From: JBBQXH01 sp963710975
GTDB taxonomy: Bacteria; Actinomycetota; Thermoleophilia; Gaiellales; Gaiellaceae
Reading direction: 5' to 3'
Length of the DNA stretch: 64,000 nt
Assembly: GCA_963710975.1 (NCBI GenBank)
Contig: CAVQCG010000005.1
Coordinates: 868,001 to 932,000, forward strand
Below are positions 18,705-26,959 of this stretch, piece by piece; position 1 is the first letter of the stretch; each line of letters opens with the position of its first letter. The notes beneath the pieces are model-generated. The model was not told the origin of the DNA. It ran no database searches and saw only the letters and a program-made list of their open reading frames with translations. Made by a program: the position numbers and the translations under genes.

Positions 18705-20386
18705 ATGAGTGGGAGCGACAGTCCACAGCCCGAACCCGAGAGCGGCCCAGAGGGAATGGGTCATCCGCTTACGCGTCGGGATCTTTTGAGGGGAACTGCG
18801 GCGCTGGGGGTCGCTGCGGGGCTTGGTGGGTTGCTGGCGGCTTGTGGCGGGACGAGCAGCCAGGTTGGCGCCGGGTCGACACAAGGGGCTGCTTCTGGCT
18901 CTGGGGAGACGACCCCGACAGCCGGAACGACCGTGGCCGCAGGTCAGCCAAAGCGGGGCGGCGTGCTTCGTATCGCGAGCGTTGGCGGAGGAAAGGGCGA
19001 GACCTTCGATCCGGCGCGATCCGCGGCGTTGATCGACTGCTCGCGTTCATACAACTTTTCGACCCGTTGGTGCGGGTAAACCCGGACTTCTCGCAATCGC
19101 CCGGGCTCGCCCTGGAGTGGAACCCGAACTCGGACTCGACCGTTTACGAGATCAAGCTCCGGCCCGACGTCACGTTCCACAACGGCAAGTCGCTCACGGC
19201 AGACGACGTGATCTTCACGATGCGCAGCATGGGCGATCCGAAGCATGCTGGTCACGTAGCGGTGACCAACATCAGGCTTGACGAGTTGAAGAAGCTCGAC
19301 ACTCTGACGCTTCGTGTCCCGTTGAAGACGCCGGACGCCAGGCTCTCTGATCAGTTCGTCCAGCAGAACGACGTCATCATCCAGGACGGCGAGACGGACT
19401 TCTCCCATCCGATCGGCACCGGCCCGTTCATGTTCGAGTCGTTCGCGCCTGGAGAACGGAGTGTCTGCAAGAGGAATCCAAACTACTGGGAGGAGGGAAA
19501 GCCGTACGTTGACGAGTGGCAGGCCATCTCGATCGACGATGACAGTGCCCGGCTGAATGCGCTGCTGGCGGGTGAGATCGATGCGATGAGCCAGTTGCCG
19601 TTCGTGCAGGCGAAGACGCATCAAGAGCAGGGCGACATCAACGTGGTGAACGCTCCAAGCCCGGCCTACCAAGTCATCTTGATGGCGGTTGATCTCGACC
19701 CGTTCAAGGACAAGCGGGTTCGCCAGGCGTTCCGGCTGATCGCCGACCGGCAGGGGCTGATCGACGGGGCACTTGCGGGCTTCGGCACGCCGGGTAATGA
19801 CCTCTTCGGCAAAGGGCTTCCCTATTTCGCCGACAGCCTTCCGGTGCGCGAACAAGACCTCGAGCAGGCGAAGTCGCTCTTGAAGGCAGCGGGTCAGGAG
19901 AACTTAACCGTCACACTCCACACTTCCGGAGCCGCGACAGGCTTCGTTGAGGCGGCGACACTCTTCGCCGAGCAGGCGAAGGGTGCTGGCGTGAGCGTGC
20001 AGGTGAAGGAGGAAGATGCCGGGGCCTACTTCGATACATCGCTTCTGTATACGAAGCTCAACTTCGCGCAGTCCTACTGGGCAGCGGCGTCATTGGCGGC
20101 GTGGTATCAGCAGGCCCTCCTGTCGGACGCGATCTGGAATGAGACACATTTCCGGTCCTCTTCGTACGACAAAATGATCTCCCAGGCCATTGGGGCGCCG
20201 GATCAAGGGACAGCAGAGGAACTCTGGCTCAAGGTGCAGCAGATTCAGTACGACGAGGGCGGCTACATCGGCTGGGCAAACCAGAACGTGGTGGACGCCG
20301 CGGCGAACTATGTGAAGGGTGTCGTCCCAAGCGCGTTCTTCAACCTGGGCGGTTGGGACTACCGGAACTGGTGGCTCGAGCAGTAG
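18705..20386 (+). CDS. ABC transporter family-5 (peptide/opine type) solute-binding lipoprotein, one frameshift
   Basis: About 560 residues once joined. ATG 18705 (or 18756) leads to a twin-arginine motif LTRRDLLRGTAALG and a lipobox LLAACGG, so it is a Tat-exported lipoprotein with a Ser/Gly/Thr linker. After a one-base slip near 19053-19059 the second frame continues LFDPLVRVNPDFSQSPGLAL, then the family signature LRPDVTFHNGKSLTADDVIF and the GTGPFMFESFAPGE strand. It binds peptides, opines or glycosides for import. No permease or ATPase gene is adjacent, so it is an orphan. A sigma-70 promoter lies 130 bases upstream. Confidence 0.87.
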
Positions 20387-20652
20387 CGCCGGGCAGCGGC
20401 CTCGGCCACACCACGGGTGGAAGCGGCCTCAAAGTGCCGAAAGCAGGGTCACAGCCTCGGGAGGGAAGCGTCGCGTGACGCGCAAGGGCCTGGTTCGAGA
20501 GCGTCAGGCGCGAGGCACGGAGTCGCGGCGAGGCACGCGACTCGGAGGTCGCTCTGTCCGACGTGAGTGGCTAATCGTCGGCCGGCAGGCGAGTCAGGTA
20601 GCGGGAGATGGCCAGATGACGAGTGGGCTCGCGGCACTCGGTCATCCTTCCC

Positions 20653-20688
20653 GGTTAGTCAGACCATCCACGCTCGGGTTACTCAGAC
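20653..20688 (+). promoter_or_regulatory. Pair of direct repeats upstream of the metallo-hydrolase gene
   Basis: GGTTAGTCAGAC (20653-20664) and GGTTACTCAGAC (20677-20688) differ by one base and start 24 bases apart, just before the GGAGGT ribosome site. The spacing is near two or more helical turns, suiting an activator or repressor that binds direct repeats; IclR-type control is a guess. The rest of 20387-20707 is without a gene. Confidence 0.35.
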
Positions 20689-20707
20689 ACGGGAGGTGTG
20701 AGAAGCG

Positions 20708-21571
20708 TTGGAGATGACGGAAATCGAGCCAGGCATCTGGCACATGCAATCTGAACTGTGGCAGACGAATTCGATCCTAGTCTCGGCCGACGGGCAGGCG
20801 ATCGTCTGTGGACCCGAGTTCACTTCGCGTCATGTCACCGCAGTGTGCGAACAGGGTGGTGCCAAGTTTCAGAGTGTGGATCTCCTGATCACTCACATCG
20901 ACTTTGACCATCTGCGCGGTGTCTTCAACTTGCCGGACGCGACAGTTTTCGCAGGCACTCGCACGGCACGTCTGCTCTGGACGGAGGCCATACAGGCCAA
21001 GCTTCGCCGTCTTGCGACGGAGTGGGGTGTTTCGTGGCCTGGCGAGCCGCATGTTGATCGGACTATCGACGCAGGCAGTACCGTTGCGCACGGTCCGATC
21101 GTCCTGAGGGCTATCGAAGCAACGGGCCACACGGCGGATGGGCTCGCCTATCTTTTCCCGGAGCTAGAGCTATTTCTTCCGGGCGACTACCTCTCTGGGA
21201 TGACCTATCCGCTCGTTACTGGTTCCCTGGGCGAGACCATTCGAACGTACGAGCGGCTTCTCAGCGAATTGGATCGGAATGCGCCGCGATTGGTCGTGCC
21301 GGGACACGGCGCGCAACTCACGCCTGACGAGGCCCGAGTCGTAGGCCGAGACGACCTGCACTATCTCCGAGACCTCCACGAGGCAGCCCGATCCGCGGTG
21401 CGGAATGCACTGAGCCCCGGCCCCGCGCTTCTGCACGTTTATGCGGTAGAGCCGCCTCGTCGTGCATCGGACGACTTCGAAGTCCTTGAGATGAGGACGT
21501 CAAATGCACGGATGGCTCTTGCCGAGGCGCGGCAAGAGCTCGCCGAGGAAGAGGGCGAGTTACTCAGATAG
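20708..21571 (+). CDS. Metallo-beta-lactamase-fold hydrolase
   Basis: 287 residues. TTG 20708 is ten bases from a GGAGGT site; ATG 20714 is the alternative. The metal motif reads THIDFDH, a variant of the usual HxHxDH in which the second His is Asp; a later GHTADG His, the GDYLSGMTYP bridging Asp and a C-terminal PGHG His are present. The fold hydrolyses esters, thioesters, lactones or lactams. Standing between a solute-binding protein and an SMP-30 lactonase, it may open a lactone or ester of the imported compound. Confidence 0.82.
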   Translation: MEMTEIEPGIWHMQSELWQTNSILVSADGQAIVCGPEFTSRHVTAVCEQGGAKFQSVDLLITHIDFDHLRGVFNLPDATVFAGTRTARLLWTEAIQAKLRRLATEWGVSWPGEPHVDRTIDAGSTVAHGPIVLRAIEATGHTADGLAYLFPELELFLPGDYLSGMTYPLVTGSLGETIRTYERLLSELDRNAPRLVVPGHGAQLTPDEARVVGRDDLHYLRDLHEAARSAVRNALSPGPALLHVYAVEPPRRASDDFEVLEMRTSNARMALAEARQELAEEEGELLR

Positions 21572-21587
21572 GTAGCCCGAAATGAAA

Positions 21588-21620
21588 GGGAGTCTCGGCG
21601 AGTGTCCGAGAGCGGCTCCC
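21588..21620. terminator. Hairpin between convergent genes
   Basis: GGGAG-TCTCGG (21588-21598) pairs with CCGAGA (21606-21611) and CTCCC (21616-21620), an interrupted 11-bp stem 17 bases after the metallo-hydrolase stop and before the convergent IclR stop. There is no U run, which is usual in GC-rich actinobacteria. It could serve both strands. Confidence 0.5.
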
Positions 21621-21649
21621 GTGGGCGCTGCAGGCCTCCGGCGTGAAGA

Positions 21650-22510
21650 CTATGCGTCTCCGTCCGGTCGCCGCAGACGCTCGGGTTTCTGTGCCCTCCG
21701 CGCAGTGCCGGACGACCCATCCAAAGAACGCTGCTGATATCCGAGTTGGCTGGAGATCTCCAGTGCATGAGCGCGCAGAATCGCACCAATCTTGTTCGGA
21801 TCTGCTCGTCGCATTCGATCTGCGGGGCCGGAGACGCTTATCGCGGCCGCTGCCTTACCTTGGTAGTCGAGGATCGTAGCCGCCGCGCAGATGACGCCCT
21901 CTTCATGCTCCTCATTATCAATTGAGTAACCGTTGCGGCGAATGCGGTCGAGGGCCTCTCGAAAATCAGTCTCTGACGCGAGAGTGTTCGGTGTGAGCTG
22001 CTGTCCGAACGAATCCTGCTCCATGACAGCAGCCACGGACTCAGAGTCGTGAAAAGCGAGCATTGCCTTTCCGGAAGCTGTTGCGTGAGCGGGTAAGGAC
22101 TGGCCGATGCGCGCGAACCCCCGAACCGAACGAGAGCTCTCCACGTGGTCGATGTAGACGATGCTGACGCCGTCGAGGAGTACAAGCTTGGTGGTCTCGC
22201 CGACCACGTGGCAGACATCTTCCAGGTGGGGGCGAGCCAGCGCTCGCAGATGAGTGACACGTTGACTGGAATAGCCAGCCAGCTCATGAACTTTGTAGCT
22301 CAAGAGATAGCGCCCAGTATCAGGATTCTGGGTCACGTAGCCTCGTGCGACGAGTGTCGCCAGGATCCGGTGAGCCGTGCTGGGGCCCAGCTGAACCTGG
22401 GTAGACAGTTCGACCAGACCGACTTCCTCGCGGAGAGCCAGCGCCTCGAGTAGGTCGAGCGACCTGTCGACGGACTGTATTCTCTTGGATTGCTTAGGCT
22501 TGGGTGCCAT
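21650..22510 (-). CDS. IclR-family transcriptional regulator
   Basis: 286 residues from ATG 22510. The winged helix-turn-helix reads IQSVDRSLDLLEALALREEV followed by TQVQLGPSTAHRILATLVAR. The effector domain has the family's GQSLPAHATASGKAMLA, NGYSIDNEEHEEGVICAAAT and AAAAISVSGPADRM segments. IclR proteins control catabolic genes for aromatic or sugar acids. It is divergent from the SMP-30 gene, and perfect inverted repeats lie between them, so it probably controls that gene and itself. Confidence 0.9.
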   Translation of the reverse strand: MAPKPKQSKRIQSVDRSLDLLEALALREEVGLVELSTQVQLGPSTAHRILATLVARGYVTQNPDTGRYLLSYKVHELAGYSSQRVTHLRALARPHLEDVCHVVGETTKLVLLDGVSIVYIDHVESSRSVRGFARIGQSLPAHATASGKAMLAFHDSESVAAVMEQDSFGQQLTPNTLASETDFREALDRIRRNGYSIDNEEHEEGVICAAATILDYQGKAAAAISVSGPADRMRRADPNKIGAILRAHALEISSQLGYQQRSLDGSSGTARRAQKPERLRRPDGDA

Positions 22511-22514
22511 TGGA

Positions 22515-22582
22515 CGATCCAGATTCCTGGATCGGAGATACGAGAATGACCCTCCGGCGGGGTGTCGGCACAAGGTCATTCT
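22515..22582. promoter_or_regulatory. Two perfect inverted repeats between iclR-like and SMP-30 genes
   Basis: CGATCCAG-ATTC-CTGGATCG (22515-22534) ends five bases from the regulator's start codon. AGAATGACC (22543-22551) and GGTCATTCT (22574-22582) form a second, wider repeat. Position and symmetry suit operators of a dimeric IclR protein in a divergent promoter; which repeat is bound is not known. Confidence 0.45.
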
Positions 22583-22698
22583 AGGTCGCCGCTCGCTCTT
22601 CGACGCGAACCTGACTGGCCGCGGTTCCGGTTCGACAGGATTTCTCGATCTGAGCGACATTGTTCATCGATGAGCCCCCGCCGAGGAGACACACGGCG

Positions 22699-23571
22699 AT
22701 GAGCTTTCCAGCGATCGCCTGGAACCGAGCCGTCAGAACGCTTGCGCCTCTTGCCCACTGCGAGGGAATCGCGACCGGCCCCGACGGAACGCTTTGGGCG
22801 GGCGACGAGGCGGGGCGCCTCTTCCGTATCAATCCGGGAAGCGGCGTGTTCGAGCAGGTGGCTGACGTCGGTGGCCAGGCGGTCGGACTATGCTGCGACG
22901 GGGCCGGGCACATCTACGTATGCGTCTACGATCGCGGCGAGGTCGTCCGGGTCGATCCGGCCAGCGGAGCGGTTGAAATCTACTGCGACAGCGTCGAGGG
23001 CGGGCCTCTGCGCCGCCCAAACTGGAATCTCTTCGCCCCAGATGGAACGATGTTCGTGTCGGACTCGACCGAGGATGACGCCCGGTTCCTTGACGAGAAG
23101 AGCGGTCGCGTGGTCGCGGTTCCTCCGGGCGGTGGACGCGCCGCACTCCTCCCGCTCCCGCCCATCGGGTATTCGAACGGGATGGCGCGCGGCCCCGACG
23201 GGGCCCTCTACGTGGCGGAGACCTTCATCGATCCGCGCGTCCTCGTCGTCCGTGACGGAGACACCTCGGTCTACGTCGACCTGCCGCACACCGTGCCGGA
23301 CGGACTGGCGTTCGACGACGAGGGCGGCCTCTTCGTCTCGATGTTCCAGCCCAACCTGATCCTCCGGGTTCCACCCGGAGGTGGAGAACCTGAGACCATC
23401 GTCGACGACTGGACCGGCAATCGGCTACTCACACCGACGAATCTCGCCTTTTACGGGCCCGGCCTCAACAAACTCGCCATCGCGTCGCTCTGCGGGTACG
23501 TCATTTACACGATGGATACGCCGTGGAGGGGTCATCCTCTCAGCTACCCGATCGTGCCCTCGTCACGCTGA
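22699..23571 (+). CDS. SMP-30/gluconolactonase-type beta-propeller hydrolase
   Basis: 290 residues from ATG 22699 behind GAGGAG. Six-bladed propeller repeats are visible: ATGPDGTLWAGDEAGRLFRI, LCCDGAGHIYVCVYDRGEVV, FAPDGTMFVSDSTEDD, MARGPDGALYVAETF, LAFDDEGGLFVSMFQPN. The metal ligands of the family are a Glu near the start (CEGIA), the Asn of RPNW, the Asn of GYSNGMA and the Asp of PDGLAF, all present. It probably hydrolyses a sugar or other lactone. With the solute-binding protein, the metallo-hydrolase and IclR it forms a likely catabolic module. Confidence 0.87.
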   Translation: MSFPAIAWNRAVRTLAPLAHCEGIATGPDGTLWAGDEAGRLFRINPGSGVFEQVADVGGQAVGLCCDGAGHIYVCVYDRGEVVRVDPASGAVEIYCDSVEGGPLRRPNWNLFAPDGTMFVSDSTEDDARFLDEKSGRVVAVPPGGGRAALLPLPPIGYSNGMARGPDGALYVAETFIDPRVLVVRDGDTSVYVDLPHTVPDGLAFDDEGGLFVSMFQPNLILRVPPGGGEPETIVDDWTGNRLLTPTNLAFYGPGLNKLAIASLCGYVIYTMDTPWRGHPLSYPIVPSSR

Positions 23572-23589
23572 GCCCGTGTATCGAAGTCC

Positions 23590-23607
23590 ACCGCTCTCCT
23601 GAGCGGT
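23590..23607 (+). terminator. Hairpin after the SMP-30 gene
   Basis: ACCGCTC-TCCT-GAGCGGT is a perfect 7-bp stem 18 bases after the stop codon. No U tract follows. The remaining bases to 23848 are AT-richer and hold no gene. Confidence 0.5.
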
Positions 23608-23848
23608 CGACAGGCGAGGACCCATCGACCCAGTTCGGCGTCCTGGCGCTGCGTCGATCTGGCAGGTACGCCACCCAGATCTTGATCTAGCTAAGTCCCT
23701 GCAAATAGCCTATGTTCTTCTCTACCGAACGCACGCCTACAGCGGCTCGAGTCCGCTCCGCGCCTCAGCTACGTGCTCAGTTGCACAAGAAGGGTCGAGA
23801 ACATCAGATCCAAAAAGATGCTGATTTGCAGGTCTTTTGTCAATTTCT

Positions 23849-23877
23849 CTACGTCGAGATCATCTTCTTCTCGACCC
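23849..23877 (+). repeat. Right copy of the 29-bp direct repeat (3' end of ocd-like gene)
   Basis: Identical to 11700-11728. It covers the last nine codons and stop of the cyclodeaminase-like gene. A 10-base inverted piece, GGGTCGAGAA, occurs at 23792-23801 just outside, which could be a recombinase arm site or chance. Confidence 0.8.
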
Positions 23878-24859
23878 CGACCCCGGCGGCGAGGGCTCGC
23901 TCGACCTCGAGCGGGACGGTGGCCGAGTCCTGGAGAGCGATCCCGGTCGAGTCGAAGACGGTGATCTGGTCGTCTGACTGGCGGCCCTCGAGCTCTCCGC
24001 AGATCACCTTCCCGATCTCGCCGGCGACATCGGCCTCGGTGATCAGCCCCTCGCGAAGCGCCACGTTGATCTCGCCGTCGGGAACGCACTGTCGGATGTC
24101 GTCGACGAAGACCCGGGCGCGCTTCAGGATGCGCGGGTCGAGCTCCTGCTCGCCCTCGAGGTCGGCGCCGAGCGCCGCGAGGTGCGCACCGGGCTTCACC
24201 CACCCGTCGTCGACGATCCAGCCGCGCGCGTGCGTGCCGGTGACGATCACGTCCGCGCCGCGCACCACCTGCTCGAGATTCGTGGAGCCCGAGATCGAGA
24301 GATGGGGGTACTTCGGTGCCTCGGAGCCGAGGAAACGGTCGAGCGAGGCCTGCGAGCGGCTCCAGATCCGTACTTCATCCCAGGCGAAGACCGGGTCGCA
24401 GGTCGCGAGCACCCCCTGACCGACGCTACCCGTGCCGGCGATCGCGAGCACCTTCGAGTCCTTGCGCGCGAGCCACTTCGCGGACACGGCAGCGGAGGAG
24501 CCCGTCCGCATCAGCGTGTGGTGCGAGCCGTCGCAGATCGCGAGCGGGAAACCCGTCTCGGGATGGGTATAGATGAGGATGGAGAACACGGCGGGGAGGT
24601 CGTACTTCGCGTTCTCCTCGCGGATAGAGACCCACTTGCAGGCTGCCGCCTCGGGCTCCTCGATGTACGACGGCATCACTTCCCACTCACCCGGGTACCT
24701 GTCGAGGACGATGTGACCCTTGGGCTCCATGTAGACGCGCCCCTCGCCGTGCATCCGGAACGCGTGCTCGACGCAGTCGTTGTACTCGGAGGGTGTGAGC
24801 AGCCCGACCATGTCGCTGCGCCCGAGAATCAGTGTCTTCCGGTTGCGCCAGCTCTCCAC
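23849..24859 (-). CDS. Ornithine cyclodeaminase / mu-crystallin family protein
   Basis: 336 residues. The family pattern is clear: GRVYMEPKGHIVLDRYPGEW near the start, then KWVSIREENAKYDLPAVFSI, TGSSAAVSAKWLARKDSKVL, the Rossmann motif AIAGTGSVGQGVLATC near 150 and DVIVTGTHARGWIVDD. Members reduce or deaminate amino acids (ornithine to proline, alanine, ketimines) with NAD(P). The exact substrate is not readable. The last 29 bases are duplicated at 11700, so this 3' end may be an insertion hot spot. The start is 23 bases from the divergent exporter gene. Confidence 0.85.
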   Translation of the reverse strand: MESWRNRKTLILGRSDMVGLLTPSEYNDCVEHAFRMHGEGRVYMEPKGHIVLDRYPGEWEVMPSYIEEPEAAACKWVSIREENAKYDLPAVFSILIYTHPETGFPLAICDGSHHTLMRTGSSAAVSAKWLARKDSKVLAIAGTGSVGQGVLATCDPVFAWDEVRIWSRSQASLDRFLGSEAPKYPHLSISGSTNLEQVVRGADVIVTGTHARGWIVDDGWVKPGAHLAALGADLEGEQELDPRILKRARVFVDDIRQCVPDGEINVALREGLITEADVAGEIGKVICGELEGRQSDDQITVFDSTGIALQDSATVPLEVERALAAGVGVEKKMIST

Positions 24860-24882
24860 GAGGACGATCCTACGGGATAGCC

Positions 24883-25809
24883 ATGGCCGCCCTGTATCTC
24901 GTCATCACCATCTTCTTCTGGGGCACGGCCTTCCGGGCGAGCGCCATCGGGCTCGACTACACGACGCCGATCGTGCTCACCGCGCTGCGGGCCGCGATCG
25001 GTGCCGCTGCTCTCCTCCTCGCCGTCCTCGTTCTGAGAAGTCGCTTCCCCAAGCGAGAGCTCTGGGGGTGGACAGTCATCACCGGCTTGCTGATGGTGAC
25101 CCTCACCCTCGAGGGAATCGCCGAGGGCACAGCGCGTGCGGGGGCCGGCAACGCAGCGGTGCTCCTCAACGCCTCACCGTTCTTCGTCCTCATCCTCAGC
25201 CGGATCTTCCTGCGAGAGCGGGCCAGCATCTTCGCCGTTCTCGGGCTGGTCATCGGGTTCACAGGGATCGTCGTGATGGTCTCGACGCAGCTCGGCGACA
25301 TCACGGATACGCGTGACTTCATCCTTGGCATGACACTGGCATTGCTGGGAGCGATGGGCTGGGCGGTGGGAGTGCTGATGACGAAGTCGATGTTCACCAG
25401 ACATCCGGACATCGACATGCTCGGGTTCACGACGGCCCAGTACGTGATCGGCGGGGCAGCCGCGCTCGTGCTCGCCTTCACCATCAGCGGGACCGGCAGC
25501 ACTGACTGGAGCTCGAGAGATCTGTGGGCCGCCGTCGCCTGGATCGCGATCGGCAGCTCTGCCATCGCCACGCTCGCGTTCTTCGGCGCGCTCAAGCGGA
25601 TGCCGGCGACGACCGTCATGGCCTGGCAGTTCCTCGCTCCGGTTGTGGCCGTCATCACGGAAATCGTGTACGGGAATACGCCCGACGCGATCGTCCTTGT
25701 GGGAATGGGCATTGCCATCGCAGGCGTGGCCGTAGTCAACGCTGCTCCGATCATCGAAGCACGTACCACAGTCGGAAGGAGACTTGGATGGTCGTCAAAG
25801 GCACGGTGA
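24883..25809 (+). CDS. EamA/DMT-family membrane transporter
   Basis: 308 residues with ten hydrophobic helices in two EamA halves, starting MAALYLVITIFFWGTAFRAS and ending VAVVNAAPIIEA. LNASPFFVLILSRIFLRE and MAWQFLAPVVAVITE are the typical late-helix motifs. Such proteins usually export amino acids or small metabolites. ATG 24883 was chosen because the hydrophobic start begins there. It overlaps the enoyl-CoA hydratase by 22 bases, and is divergent from the cyclodeaminase-like gene. Confidence 0.88.
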   Translation: MAALYLVITIFFWGTAFRASAIGLDYTTPIVLTALRAAIGAAALLLAVLVLRSRFPKRELWGWTVITGLLMVTLTLEGIAEGTARAGAGNAAVLLNASPFFVLILSRIFLRERASIFAVLGLVIGFTGIVVMVSTQLGDITDTRDFILGMTLALLGAMGWAVGVLMTKSMFTRHPDIDMLGFTTAQYVIGGAAALVLAFTISGTGSTDWSSRDLWAAVAWIAIGSSAIATLAFFGALKRMPATTVMAWQFLAPVVAVITEIVYGNTPDAIVLVGMGIAIAGVAVVNAAPIIEARTTVGRRLGWSSKAR

Positions 25810-26600
25810 CCGAGCTCTCGAACCTGCTCGTCCGGCGGGACGCACCTGCCGCGATTGTCACGCTCAACCGACCCGACAAGCGCAATGCGCTCAGTCTCGA
25901 GTTGATGGACGAGCTGACCGGCGTCCTCACTGAGCTCGGCTCGGAGAGCGCGATTCGGGCAGTGATCATAGAGGGTGCCGGGCCCGCCTTCTCGGGCGGC
26001 CACGATCTCGCGGAGATGGTCGACCGAGAGTCTGGCTTCTACCGCGAGCTGTTCGAAGCCTGCACGGAGATGATGGACGCGATTCACCGGCTTCCGCAGC
26101 CCGTGATCGCGAAAGTCCACGGAATCGCGACGGCTGCCGGCTGCCAGCTCGTCGCAACCTGCGATCTCGCCGTCGCGGCCGAGGATGCCCGCTTCGGAAC
26201 CTCAGGGGTGAAGACCGGGCTCTTCTGCACCACCCCTGGCGTTGCGGTCGCGCGGACGGTGAGCCGCAAGCACGCGCTCGAGCTGCTTCTGACCGGCGAC
26301 CTCATCGACGCTCGAACGGCGCTCGACTGGGGCCTCGTCAATCGAGTCGTACCGGTCGCCGAGCTCGACGCCGCCGTCGACGACTTCGTGGAGAAGATCG
26401 CTCGCCTCAGCCCGGTCGCGATCGCCATGGGGAAGGCCGCGTTCTACGCGCAGACCGAGCTCGACGAGCGGCGCGCCTACGACCTCGCGAAGGGCGTCAT
26501 GGTCGAGAATGCGCTGGATGCGGACGCGCAGGAGGGCATGAGCGCGTTTCTCGAGAAGCGCTCGCTGGGGCCGGACGACTGGCCGTCGACCCGCGCCTGA
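25788..26600 (+). CDS. Enoyl-CoA hydratase/isomerase family protein
   Basis: 270 residues from ATG 25788, with a GGAAGGAGA site inside the preceding gene. The crotonase fold signatures are present: VTLNRPDKRNALSLELMDEL, the oxyanion-hole AFSGGHDLAEM and VIAKVHGIATAAGCQLVATC, DARFGTSGVKTGLFCTTPGV. The second acidic residue of classical hydratases (an E at the FCTTPG position) is replaced, so it may be one of the hydratase-like paralogues with another reaction. Coupled to the DMT exporter. Confidence 0.87.
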   Translation: MVVKGTVTELSNLLVRRDAPAAIVTLNRPDKRNALSLELMDELTGVLTELGSESAIRAVIIEGAGPAFSGGHDLAEMVDRESGFYRELFEACTEMMDAIHRLPQPVIAKVHGIATAAGCQLVATCDLAVAAEDARFGTSGVKTGLFCTTPGVAVARTVSRKHALELLLTGDLIDARTALDWGLVNRVVPVAELDAAVDDFVEKIARLSPVAIAMGKAAFYAQTELDERRAYDLAKGVMVENALDADAQEGMSAFLEKRSLGPDDWPSTRA

Positions 26601-26630
26601 TTGCACTGGCACAGATATGTGCCATACACT
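26601..26630 (+). promoter_or_regulatory. Promoter with operator filling the spacer of the XRE/NTase operon
   Basis: TTGCAC (26601-26606) and TACACT (26625-26630) are separated by 18 bases, and those bases are exactly the perfect inverted repeat TGGCACA-GATA-TGTGCCA (26607-26624). Transcription should start at about 26636, on the first base of the GTG start codon, so the message is probably leaderless. Binding of the XRE protein here would exclude RNA polymerase. Confidence 0.6.
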
Positions 26631-26635
26631 GTCTT

Positions 26636-26959
26636 GTGATGGTAAGTGGGGATCTTCTCCGCGAGGCACGCCTCCGCGCCGGCCTGTCACAGGCGGAGCT
26701 TGCGCGCCGTTCCGGGACGGGACGTTCCCTCATCAGCCGCTACGAGCGCGGTGCGGTCGAGCCGAGCCTCGAGACGCTGCGCCGGCTGGTACGCGCCTGC
26801 GACCTCGAACTCTCGTTCAGGGTGGTGAACGCCGACACCGAAGATCACGATCTGACCTTGATCCGCGCTGCTCTCGCGAAGACGCCGGGTGCGCGCTTTC
26901 GGGACGGTAACCGAGCGGCGGCTTCACTCGAGGCACTGTGGCGTCGTGCGGATCGCTGA
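26636..26959 (+). CDS. XRE-family helix-turn-helix protein, likely antitoxin/autorepressor
   Basis: 107 residues (GTG 26636 or ATG 26639). The HTH is DLLREARLRAGLSQAELARR then SGTGRSLISRYERGAVEPSL. A charged tail, DHDLTLIRAALAKTPGARFR, follows. It overlaps the nucleotidyltransferase gene by 14 bases. Gene order, overlap and the autoregulatory-looking operator match XRE/nucleotidyltransferase toxin-antitoxin-type pairs. DNA binding is certain by motif; antitoxin function is inferred. Confidence 0.82.
   Translation: MMVSGDLLREARLRAGLSQAELARRSGTGRSLISRYERGAVEPSLETLRRLVRACDLELSFRVVNADTEDHDLTLIRAALAKTPGARFRDGNRAAASLEALWRRADR

Larger units (their letters stand above)
11700..23877. mobile_element. 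Candidate 12.2-kb genomic island bounded by 29-bp direct repeats
   Basis: The right repeat completes the 3' end of an intact gene and the left repeat is a stray copy in the same orientation, the pattern left when a tyrosine-recombinase element inserts at a gene 3' end. Interior stretches (for example 11740-11820, 18450-18570, 20700-21600) look visibly less GC-rich than the flanks, and gene remnants (dienelactone hydrolase, cupin) occur inside. Against it: no integrase, relaxase or other mobility gene is recognisable, so the element would be decayed or mobilised in trans. The repeats are seen; the island is inferred. Confidence 0.45.
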
